The notes under the pieces: generated by a model
Database searches by the model: none
What the model was told of the DNA's origin: nothing
Seen by the model: the letters and a program-made list of their open reading frames with translations, nothing else
Source of the DNA: Periconia sp. R9002
Taxonomy: Eukaryota; Ascomycota; Dothideomycetes; Pleosporales; Periconiaceae
Length of the DNA stretch: 64,000 nucleotides
Assembly: GCA_023627715.1 (NCBI GenBank)
Contig: JAMAHW010000012.1
Coordinates: 124,001-188,000 of the forward strand
Direction: 5' to 3'
Translations under genes and position numbers: made by a program
Shown: piece after piece, positions 1 to 10,545 of the stretch
How the letters are laid out: each line of letters starts with the position of its first letter
How positions within the stretch are numbered: position 1 is the first letter of the stretch

Positions 1-368
1 TGGGGTCTCGGAGTATTTGAAGGGTCTTGGGGTGAGTGTGGGTTGGAGGCCGGCGTGTCATGGAAGATGACGGTGAGGCACGTGACGAGACACGGGGAAT
101 TGTGGGGAACAAGGCTAACCTACAGGGGTTAGACTCCGCGGAGCTAGCCCCTCTCTTATCGAAGTTAAGGTTTGGTGATCATCAATATCAATTGATAAAA
201 GCTGCAATTTGTAAGCAAAGAGTCTGCGCTCTCGATACTTGTCGAAGGAACTGATTACCAAAATTTCAATGTTGGTAAAAAACAGCACTATTCCATTATC
301 TCTCCGGAAACGTTAGCATCAATTTCCTCTCATCCAAAATGGTGCTCAACTGGATCCTCAGGTGCTCA
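1..368. other. left-edge intergenic sequence
   Basis: No gene is supported here. The only open frames are short, low in complexity and lack any recognisable domain. The stretch lies downstream of the minus-strand amadoriase-like gene and probably holds its 3' untranslated region. Confidence 0.4.
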
Positions 369-1847
369 TTACAACCTCGACCTGACAGCCTGACCATTTT
401 GATCACATCCATCCCTCCTTTTCTCGACCTCACGAATATCTTTCACATCCCCAACTCTCCAATTCAAATCCTCTTTGCCGTCACTCTCTCCTTCTTTCCA
501 TTTCCATCTCTTCACCTCTTGCTTCCCCATTGCCACAACATCAACCACCCACTCCCCAAAAACGGGCAGCATCTTGAACGCATGACCCGAATCACCGCCA
601 GCGAGAACTAATCCCTCATACCCCGGCACATAGTCAATAACATAGTCGCTATCCGCCGTATCCGCACACCAGCACATGAACCTCTTCACCAACGGTCTGT
701 TCGCAAACTCTGGTAACGCATGCTCCAACAACCTCCTAATAGAAACTTCATCCGCGTGCGGAATCCCAGAGTTTTCTTCAGCATCAACAGGTGGTACGCT
801 GCTCTCTGTGTCGCCCCGATTTGTATACCCTGCCCCGTGCGCACATAATTTGATCCACCACTCCTCCCTCCCATGTTCCTCCACCTTCACGGGCTCAAAG
901 AAAAACCCTAAATCTCTACAATTCACAACTGGGACGCCCATCAATTGATTTGCCTCGTCCTTGCTGATCTTCACATGCCCCACCGCCCACGCTTTCGCTG
1001 TCAACTGCTTTCCTGCGCACGGCAGGACTCGCGCTGTATGCGCACCTAGCGCGAGGACCACAACATCCGCGCAATGAAGCTCTCCGTTTACGGTGCGTAC
1101 GTAAGGCTTCGCGCCTAGGAACGTTTTCGCTATTTCGAGGTCGGGGAGGATCGCCTTCGCGCGACCTTCCCTGCCGAGTTTGAAAGTCACGCCCCTCTTT
1201 ACTAGTTCGGTATAAACTGCTTTAAGAGCGGGGGTGGCGTGTGCGTAGCCTGCGTTCGTGTTGAGATAGCCTGACCAACCTGGGAGTAAGCCGGTTAGCT
1301 GAGGTGCGGCTTTTTGGACGTGCGTCGAAGATAGAAGCAGGGTGAGGCAATCTGATGGGTGTTGCGATTGGTAAGTCAGAGATTTTATGAGGCGAGATAC
1401 GTGAGATGTTGCTTTTGCTGGGGCGGTAGAAGTCGTGGTTACGAGGTAGCCTACGTGTCGGTAGTGTGGGGCGAAGAGGGGGTGGGTAAGCCATGTGCGA
1501 ATTGCTTTCTGCCCGATTGAATATTAATTCAGAATCTTAAGATGTTTCTTCCTGGGGTATTAAATTCTTTCGGTGGGATATCTCCAGAGCGCGCGAGGAT
1601 GTAAGACAGGGGAACCTACCAACGCCAGCCCCCCATACCACTCATCTTCGTAGTCTGCACGAACAATCTTATTCACATCGTTCCCTGCGCTCCAAGCCGA
1701 TGGCACCTCGTCGCCGCAGTCAAGCACTGTGATATTCTGGAACCCACGCTCTGTGAGTTGAAATGCCGTTGATAGACCAATTGTACCGGCGCCTACAATC
1801 AACACAGTCTTGTTCTTATTCTCTGTGGAGGTTTGGGTAGACGTCAT
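369..1847 (-). CDS. FAD-dependent amadoriase / sarcosine-oxidase-like protein
   Basis: This is a flavin oxidase of the D-amino-acid-oxidase fold, closest by pattern to fungal fructosyl amino acid oxidases. Those enzymes oxidise Amadori products (glycated amino acids) and release hydrogen peroxide. I read two exons, 1847-1620 and 1508-369, joined in phase 0 across a GTAGGT...CAG intron, giving 455 residues, the usual family length. The N-terminus carries the Rossmann dinucleotide motif GAGTIGLSTAFQL, followed by SAGNDVNKIVRADYEDEWY, a block typical of amadoriases. A Cys in the CWC segment near residue 370 is the likely site of covalent FAD attachment, and GGDSGHAFKMLPVFG closes the FAD site. 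The C-terminal tripeptide SRL is a PTS1-type peroxisomal signal, consistent with a peroxide-producing enzyme. Substrate (fructosyl amino acid, sarcosine or pipecolate) cannot be fixed from sequence alone. Confidence 0.85.
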
Positions 1848-2639
1848 TGCGGGTGGGTGTAATTTCGGAGTCTATTGCGGTGGAAGCAAAGAGGTAGATA
1901 AGAAATTTCCCGTCAGCAGCAATACGTATATAATTGAAATCGACAGGAACGGATATTATGGTGGGAAAATTGATGTCTAAAGAAAAGGACGGGAGAAACC
2001 CAACAACCTAAAATCACTATGCCACTCCTAATCCGTATCCACCTTCTCTCTTATCATCTCCTATCCAATTCCTTCCCACCTACCCGGTCTCCACCCCAAA
2101 CTCAAGAAGGTCGAAACGTGAACTTGACTTGCCATGTTGTTTAATCCACCAAAGATCGACCCACACGTTACTGTTGGACGTTGGAAGGTCGATACGGCGG
2201 GAACGAACTAGTGCCCCACACTACCCCATGAAGGCAGAAAAGTGGAACCTGGTCTATCTGTGGAGTTCGGAGTCGCTAACTATCGCGGATAGATTCTTTA
2301 GCCTCAACTAGTTGATCTTAGTATCCCCACATAGAAAGTCAGTGTAAAAATGGTGACAAGGTTGTGTTGTAGAAGTCGGGTTCAAGAAATGCACCGATGA
2401 CCTAGATATGGGTTGAAATAGTGGCAGGCTAATGTGTTAAAGGTGGTAGAAACCCTGAGCTAAGACTAAGTACCTGGAGCTTAAATGTTTCTATTCATGG
2501 TTTATAGCTGACCCCAAATGATTCTCGGTATAACTGATTTAGGTCATGGATGTCATGGATGTGTAGTGTTAGTCCCTGATGTATGGGTCAACGTTTAGGC
2601 ATGTGGGAAATAGTAAAAGTGGAATTCTAAACGTTGCTC
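1848..2639. promoter_or_regulatory. promoter region of the amadoriase-like gene
   Basis: This gap separates two minus-strand genes. A TATATA motif on the minus strand at about 1927-1932 lies some 80 bp upstream of the amadoriase start and is a plausible TATA box. The remainder (2000-2640) would hold the 3' end of the ankyrin gene. Nothing else is recognisable. Confidence 0.4.
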
Positions 2640-5600
2640 TTACAAAGAAAATACGTATTCCGTTTCCGACATCATCCTCGACCCTGCTTCCTGACAGGCC
2701 TTTTTGTAGAGCTCTTCCACAGCATGTGCAACTACATGATGTCCTCCCTTTTTTGCCAGCCATGCGGCATTCCTGCACTGTTCCCCTCCGTCACTTACCA
2801 GATCTAGCCCGTTCTCCACGAGAAAGTACAATGTGTCAATCCGACCATATTCTGCCGCCGCTTCAAACGCCGTACGTCCTTCTATAGGGCAGCGAGGCTC
2901 GTTCACTGTAGCTCCTCGTTGGATTAAAAGGGCGATAATCCCAATGTAACCTTTCGCTGCAGCTAGTTGCATCGCTGTGCGACCTCCGCGATGCGCAGGT
3001 AGTTCATCTGGTTTACCACTTCTGAGCAAATATTCTAAAATATGAGTTGCTCCGTCCGATGCGGCTTGTTGTATCGCGGTTTTGTGCACCCCTCTCTTAG
3101 CCTGAAGATGAACGTTTGCCCCTGCTTCTACCAACGCTTGTACTTTGAAAATGTCGATCATCCGTACGGCAAGTATGAGGACACTCGCTCGCAGTGAAAG
3201 ATCTGGGAACCTGATACTTAACAACTCACAATCCTCTGAAGACACAACCATGTTCGGATTGGCACCTTGATTCAGGAGAGATTTCGTAATGCGTAAACTA
3301 TTCTCCTCCTCACTCATCACGGCGTTGGCCAACCCAATGTTCAAGCTCTCTTGCCCGAAATGCGTGAATGTAGTGTTTTCCACTTTTGTTGTTATGATAT
3401 ACCTCTTTACGGCACTTTTGCTTTTGTGTTGGATAATGTCGTCGAAGAAATCAGCGTCGCCGGTCCGGATAGCAGAACGTAAAATATTGCTCTCCAATGA
3501 CTGGCGTTCTGTTGTATTCCTGGAACTAGAGTCAAGAAACATTCGGATGGTACTCAAATCCTTCCTGGAGCAGACTAGGTCAAATAGGCTATAACCATGG
3601 TGGTACAATTCGTAGGAATCATAGGGGCTAGCACCCTTCAGGAGCAGTGTCTGAACCAGATCCAAATCTCCGGTAGAAACAGCTGCTTGTAATGGAGTCA
3701 CTACTAGTGAGGCACGTTCTCCATGACAATCGTACCCATCCCAATCATAATTCAAGGGAACTGCCACCTCAAGCAGGTAGTCAATAATCGCTCGGTTCCC
3801 ATGAAAAATCGCCGAGGCCATGAGTTGGTAGGGGATACGGAAACCCACACTCGACTTTTCTCCTATCCCATCGTTGATTTCTTTTCGATGCTGCCCACAC
3901 TCATGTACGGAAGCCCCAGCTTGAAGAAGCCACTGTATCATATCTAAACTATCTGCAAAAACAGCATTATGTAATATCTCAATTTTCTGGATCCGTTCTG
4001 GGTGGTCTAATTGGTCCAGCATACACGCTACCAAATGGAGGTCTTTCGCGGATACGGCAGCGGATAACAACGATGGACTGAAAAAGATCTCCCTCTTAAA
4101 AGCTCTCCCCAGAAGATCATTTAGCTCGCCGAAATTTGAAGAGTTGTGTCGACTAATTCTGAACAGAAATAGGTCGGGATGAAGCATTTTGCTATTTCGA
4201 CTGTAGTAGAGGTCGAGAACTTTGTCCAGCAAAATGGCGTTACCTTCCTCGAAGGATGTGCGAATGCAGAATGCGAAAGCCTCGTGATGATTTATAAGTT
4301 CATCAAAGTAGCCGCGCGTAGAGAAAAGTGATTGAATTGCCGTAGATTGTGTGGAGAGCGCCGATTCAATCGGGCATCCATGAAAACAAAGTCTAAAAGG
4401 GGATATTTGTCTATCAAGAAGCTCAAGAGTAGAAATAATATCTTTGGCTTCAATAGCAGTAAGAAGACAAAATGTTGATGGTTGTACACCGAGTTCAAGA
4501 AACGCCTGCATCGATTCGTGGTTGTGGCGACAAATGACCTTTGCTAGGAGTCTTTCTGTCAACTGCGGCGTTTTTTGCGTTGGATCGTGAGAGAAGCCAC
4601 CATATTTGAGATTTTCGGCAGAATCAAACCGGTGGTAATACCTCATTTCTTCCCTCTCCCTGCCATATTCGTCATCATTGTGTACCAACTCTTGAAACCA
4701 ATCATTGGGTATCGATGCAAGTATGTGTTTGACTTTGAGATCGTCTCCGATGGATACCAAATGTTCAAGTAACCCGGTGCAATTTAGGAACAAATCACGC
4801 GAGCGTAAAACATAATCCAGGCAAACAAAGAACAGGTCTGAATCTTCACAATTGCGGATGTGAGACACAAGAGGCTCAATAAGCCTGTGGTTCGCTCGTA
4901 TAAGAACCCTCATCAGTTTAGGACAGGGTCTTTGGCTGCTGTTGCAAAAAATACCTTTGATATCATCCCAATCAAAGTCAATATGTGTTTCAAGAAGAAC
5001 GGAGGTGGCATCGGCATGATTTAGTTGGATTGCGTGCAGTAGAGGATGGCTCGCATACGGGGATTTTGTCCTGAGTCTAATCGAATTCGCGTCGATACCT
5101 CGAGCTAAAAGATTTTTTATCGTGTGATGTGCTCCCAGTGCTACCGAAGCGCAGAAAACACCCTCTTCTAAAGATGTTCGTAGTGAATTTGGGAAGGAGT
5201 CTAAAATAGATCCAAGCCGTGCCGGAGATAAGCTATCAAAGTAGAAAATAAAACGTCTAAAGACATCATCAGAATCATCTTCTGGAAATGATAAACGTGT
5301 GATATCGACAAGTTTGTTGGCAAGTGCATGCACTACAAAGTATAAAACTTGTGTGCTAGGTAATTGTGTCGATATAAGATCTTGAGTACTTGGTGCAAGA
5401 AGGATTTGAAGCGGAGCCTTGAACCATTGAATTGATCGAGAGCAGATTAAAGTGAATTCTTGAGGTAGTGCTAGACCAAATACTTTAAGTTTGCGCAACA
5501 GGGAGTTCCGTTCGGTAGACATAGAATATGTATAAGACGGGAACGATGCAACAGAACTGATAGGTTGCATATTATGTCTTCCGTTGACGATATGAACGGA

Positions 5601-6458
5601 GCATTCATTTTCAAGCCAGTGGTCTTGTATGAGGTGTTCGTGATTAAAGTATTCCGGGAATGAGTGGCTCATGGGAAAAGAGCCAGAAGGAGAAAACAAC
5701 CCAAATGTATCGCTTGGATTGGTGTCGAGAAATGAACTCTCGACCTCTGGAGACTGTGGGAACAAGGGGCTAGCAGAGTGTATGCGCCCGTGTTTTTGCG
5801 TTGAGAGTAAGGGGCTTTTATTCGTGCATGCTTCAACTGGGACAGCATCTTGAGTTGGAGGTTCGTGACGTGACGAGGAATCGATACGGAAACAGGCTGG
5901 TAGAGAAAGTGCTGTCCACAAACGTTAGCGAAGGGGGTGTTTTTTCTTTCTTTCAGTATTTGACATTTCAAACCTGCTCATCAGTGCAAAATGTATATCA
6001 ATTATGAATTACGGAGAATTGATGAGGTGCGCTTACCTTCCGAAATGGATTCGGCGGGCTCTTTGCCTTTGTATGTGCTCCTCTGTTTTTCAAGCTTCTT
6101 TGGTGGCACAGGCTCACCATATAGATACACGGTCAATCCCTCTTCATCGGCATAGTCATTTTCCAATACGCGGAACAGAGTTATCCAATCAGCCTTCGTC
6201 GCATTCTTACGAAAACCCCATTTCTTGAGTTGCGTCTCATATTGTGCTTTGCTGGTCGGCTTGTCAGAAGAGGGTTTTTTCACGATACTACGGGAACTAC
6301 ACGTACCTGGCTCTGAAACCGTAATTGCTTTGCATTGTTACAATGATACCATGGTCTCCTTCGAGAGTCTTGTCTTCATCAAGGTACAGCCTTCTGATAT
6401 TCTCCCTTTCCGCTTCCCAAGCGTTTAACGCTATCCTGCGTCGACGTTGGGCACTCAT
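2640..6458 (-). CDS. Clr5-domain ankyrin-repeat protein
   Basis: I assemble three exons, 6458-6307, 6251-6037 and 5911-2640, giving about 1212 residues. Both introns have GT...AG borders and keep the frame (phases 2 and 1). The first two exons rebuild a Clr5 domain (residues about 12-65): AWEAERENIRRLYLDEDKTL, then NYGFRAS joined across the intron to KAQYETQLKKWGFRKN. The long third exon ends in ankyrin repeats, clearest from about residue 830 onward (TPLQAAVSTGDLDLVQTLLL, TAMQLAAAKGYIGIIALLIQ, TAFEAAAEYGRIDTLYFLVE). Clr5 domains are fungal N-terminal modules found ahead of ankyrin or TPR repeats; their biochemical role is not settled, and DNA or chromatin association is inferred from the name-giving yeast protein. 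No transmembrane segment or catalytic domain is visible. The 3272-nt last exon is intact. Confidence 0.85.
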
Positions 6459-8153
6459 TGTTTCTTCAATTCGTGTGTTTGCGTGCGTGTATATTGCAAA
6501 GAGGATTGATCTGCGGGGGTTTCAGCTCATTCGACGGGGTCAGAATGGATACGGTCAGCCAACAAGGCTGGAAACAAAAACGAATCCAAAATCTGCTCAG
6601 CCTTCCCAAAATCTGCATATCAATGCACCAATCAGAGAACGCCATCTGCGCATTGCACATCAGCCGGCCAATACTTGAACTTCTCTCACCGGAAACCAGA
6701 GTCATACCAGTGGAAGACGTCTGCACAGCCCAGTGGCCCAAACAAAATAACAGATTTTCGACAGTGGCCAAGATTCGCAGGTGACATAATAACAGATTCT
6801 AGACAACAGATGAAAGCCGGTTTCTCGGACAGATTTTGGTCTGGCTATAATCGGAACCGATTTTGGGGAACAGATTATGGAAATTAAGATTTACCAAACG
6901 CGAAACTCTGGAATGGGCGGATATTTCTTGGGGCATATTCTGCACGCAGCATTCTCTTCTCCATCTTATTCATCTCAGAGGAGCGTTCAAATTAGCCTAC
7001 ACCTTCCCAATTCGGTCTTTCCAATGACCTGGGCACGTGACAGCATCATCGCCTTGGTTACATTGCTTGTAACATGCGCACCCATTCTTTTCTGTTTTTG
7101 GAAAATGATGGGTCGTAGAAAAAAATCTCCGACCCATTGTATGTCCAATAATTTTCAGCTAGGAGAGGGGACAGTCACTAACGAAACGTAGCCACAGATA
7201 TTGAGAATGCAGCCGTTACTACGCCCCAGCAAACTCCAATACCTGGCAGACACGATAACAGCGATTATTCGCATGCCGATGTCACATTTCGGGTTCAGCT
7301 TATACCTTTGGGCTCGCCCAGGTTGATTACTCGTTCGTCCTCGACTTCGCCATCTCCAACATGACCACAGATCTGACGATCCGTCGCTTCCTCTGCATCA
7401 GCGCAAGTCTAAAAAAAGGATTTACCAATAGGATCGGTCAATATAGCAGGAAGGTCAAGACATACCTTTTTCTGCCTCCAAGGACAAACGAACCGCTTAT
7501 TAAGAAGGAACGACGAAGTATAAAACCAAGAAGCTTATCATGGCGTGATTTCGGAATTCTCTCATTTCCAAGTCTTCTTTTTATTTCTTTGGGCAGGAAT
7601 ATTTTGGGTCATCACCATTCGATTTCATTGTGATACCGACACACCAAAACTATGATGACAAAGATGCCTTCGCCCAGGACATGCACAAAAGTCAATCACT
7701 GCATACGAAAACCGAATTATACGTTGAGGGCTCTAATTTTATTTGGGTAGAGTCTCATGTAACGTGTTACATACATGTAATCTCAAAAGTCGGGCACCCA
7801 GCTAGGGAACTACAAAATAAACTATTTACACCCCATCCCAAATCAGCTACCGTCTACGCTAATGCACTATGCTTTACATTTGTACCCGCGAACTACATTA
7901 GTTTGCTTATCGAACCGGGTAACCGGAACTTCTTATACACTAGTCTTGATACTAATCTAATGGATCCACACAATGAAGTGCTCCCATGCGGCTACCATCC
8001 AATATGAGCACTTTGTACGCCTATGCACGCAATATCTCAGTCTTGACAGACATACAGGAGTAAATGTGAGACTCCGATACGCATAATATCCTCACTTCTC
8101 AATTATATTACCAAAAAAACCGATGCACCATCTATATGCCATGCTCATCTAAT
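6459..8153. other. intergenic region between ankyrin and permease genes
   Basis: About 1.7 kb without a supported gene. Open frames at 6458-6784 (+) and 7630-8007 (+) have no domain, no convincing start context and no splice partners. A cluster of CAGATT-like words lies at 6750-6880. The region contains the promoter of the ankyrin gene (6459-6700) and the 3' flank of the permease gene (to 8153). Confidence 0.4.
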
Positions 8154-9841
8154 CTACATAGTGTACTTGAATCCCTCCTGCTCAAAGTCCGTCTGATCCA
8201 TCAGATCATCCATAACCTCGCCCACAGATTCCCTCCTCGAATCGCCGCCACCTACCCGCTTGTTCTTCCATACACAAAGCGCCCAGTACAAGCAGATAAG
8301 TCCGATGCAGACGCCGTAGCAAACAATCATAGCCACCACACCGCCCGTGTAAGCGGGAGCCTGACTAGCAACAAAGGTCTGCGGCCCGATCAGATTACCA
8401 ACAGCATACCCAATGTACAGAATGGCAAAAACGACCGTTTTCTTAGTGTTCCCGGCTGTGTTCGCCTGCGCGAGACCGATGCCCACGACGTACGGGCCGA
8501 AATAGGTGTAGAGGAGGTAGATACCGGCCATTTGGCCGCCGATGTTGGAGCGGTCGACGACGTAGACGACGACAGTGCCGATAACGGGGACCAGGCAAGC
8601 GGCGACTGTGACGAGGCAGCGGCGGTTGTGGAAGCGCACGCCGAGCCAGGAGAAGATAAAGGCGCTGAGGGTGGACATTACGCCTGTGGGCATGCTGAGG
8701 AGGGAAGCGTTGACGCTGGAGAAGCCGAGGTTCGAGATTAGGATGCCGTTGAAGATTGTGAGACCGCCGTTGGGGATGTTGATTGCAATCTGGCCGGGTG
8801 AATTAGAGTTTTTGCATCTTATGGTAGGAACTTGCGAAGGGACTTACGTTAAAGAAGAAGATGATCCAGGTTTTGGGGTCAATGAAGGCTTCCTTGACTT
8901 GGTACCATTTCCACTCTTTGTTGGCAACGCCCGTCTTATTCTCTGCAACGCGACGCACCATGTGGTACTTTTCCTCCTGTGAGAGGAACATGGCATCCAT
9001 AGGCGTAGCTGGCATGAACCAGAGGATGAAGAGACTCCAGGCAAAAGTGACGGATCCGACAATGAGGAAAAGATATTGCCAGATGGAAAGGGCTCCGTCA
9101 ATATGGCCCACTGCCCAAGATAGGAAGCCATTGACAACGGAACTGGCAGCAGCAAACACCAAGGCATTTCGGGGCGGTTGTTCCGATTTCTTGTAGAATG
9201 ATGCAACTTGGGAGCAAACGAAGTCAGCAAGCTTGCACTGCAAGTGATTAAATCTATAAAGTAATTCAACTTACTGATAATGGAAATTCCGGGTACAATA
9301 ATGGCCTCGAAGACACCCATAAAGAAGCGCACAGCCATCAATCCGCTCCAATTTCTGCAAGCTGGCATAAGGAGAGCCATGGAGGCCCACCCCAAACTGC
9401 AGCAGCAGAGATACTTCGCGGAAGGCAACCTTTGAATAAGGTACGAGGATGGAAACATGCCGGCCAAAGCTCCGAGAGATAGAATTGAACCAAGCCAAGA
9501 GTACTGTTGCCCAACGAGATGGGTATCTTTTCGCAGGCCATAGATGGCGGCTGTCCCAAGGGCTACTTTGTCAACCGCTCCAAGGGTTGCTGTTATGAAA
9601 AGCTATCGATGTACGTCAATGGTTGAGATTCGGCGTGGTACAAGGTATGTCATCTTACGATTGGAATCATGATCCAGTCGACCTTTCGGATCAATTTTTT
9701 CTCCTGCTCAGGAGTCAACGGCGGGTATTCCTGAACCTCGTTGAGGAATTGTGCTGCTTTATCAGCATGGGGATCCAGAGCAACTTTGTGATTGTTGCTT
9801 GGTTCAACGTCCATGTTGACATCTTTTTCGGTGAAAGACAT
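8154..9841 (-). CDS. MFS transporter, Dal5/allantoate permease family
   Basis: This is a major facilitator of the anion:cation symporter group (yeast Dal5, Tna1), which imports organic anions such as allantoate, ureidosuccinate, nicotinate or small peptides across the plasma membrane. Four exons (9841-9659, 9602-9275, 9206-8848, 8789-8154) join in frame to 501 residues, the normal family length. The start ATG at 9841 gives MSFTEKD; an upstream in-frame TTG is not needed. Features seen are the cytoplasmic N-terminus ending in EKKLIRKVDWIMIPI (TM1), the YSWLGSIL segment of TM2, and RFFMGVFEAIIVPG in TM4. Others are SFYKKSEQPPRNA, the family hallmark after TM4, and NIPNGGLTIFN after the central loop. 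The C-terminus is cytosolic and acidic. It is divergent from the 5-oxoprolinase gene with a 704-bp shared upstream region. Substrate is unknown. Confidence 0.9.
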
Positions 9842-10545
9842 GTTGATGTGTGGCAAAATCAACTGTTCAGCCGATGATAGAAACAGAAGAGACGAAGGAT
9901 GGACGACTTGGAGCGATGAAGAAGATGGAAAGGGAGAGGAGGCGCAACGTATTATATCGATTCCTCAAGGATGGGATATAGGCGATAAGCCAAAGCTTTC
10001 GATAGAAGCTCAACTGCGAACAGATAGATAAGGGTATCATTTCCCCGGATTTTGCGCCCCATATTGACTCGCAACCAATCTGTTGGGAAGCAGAACGAAG
10101 ACATTGGCCGGTTTGTACGGCGCAGCAATATTAGCGCCATCCGATGAAAAGTCGGAGGAAGGTCGACACGGTGAATTGCCGAGCCGCCAAGGCGCTAAAT
10201 AACGCTAAGACGCGCTAGCGGACGCTTCCCCACCGGCTTTATCTCCGCGTCGTATCCACCTTCCATACTCCTTCTCCTATACCCGACCAACCTCCACATC
10301 AGATGCTTCAACAACAAATCGACGCCTTGAAGACTGAGAACTAGGTAACTATCTGCGGCTATGGACTGCTCAGCAGTGGGGGGCAGAGGGGAAAGGTGCA
10401 CCACGTGCATTGTCAAGATGTGGGTTACGTTGAGAAACGAGAGGAGGGAAACACTATAATAAGCAGTCGCCACCCCTCTATATCTAATCAATTGTCTCGT
10501 TCCCTTCTTTCTTGATACCCATCACCAGGAGTGACCTTTTGCATC
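9842..10545. promoter_or_regulatory. shared divergent promoter, permease / 5-oxoprolinase
   Basis: This 704-bp gap feeds two divergent genes. On the plus side TATAATAA at about 10455-10462 lies about 85 bp before the oxoprolinase ATG. On the minus side ATATAAT near 9951-9957, followed by a pyrimidine tract, lies about 110 bp before the permease ATG. HGATAR words, the binding pattern of AreA/Nit2-type GATA factors, occur at 9983 (CGATAA), 10022 (AGATAG), 10026 (AGATAA), and on the minus strand at 10239 and 10349. About two would be expected by chance, so nitrogen control is suggested, not shown. Confidence 0.5.

Noticed and set aside
1222..1494. Separate 90-codon minus-strand frame
   Set aside because: It overlaps the second amadoriase exon in another frame, and the exon frame restores a family-like sequence across this stretch.
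7630..8007. 125-codon frame (+)
   Set aside because: It has no domain or credible start context, and its composition is like the surrounding intergenic DNA.
8136..8741. 201-codon plus-strand frame opposite the last permease exon
   Set aside because: It is acidic, low in complexity and fully antisense to a well-supported transmembrane exon.
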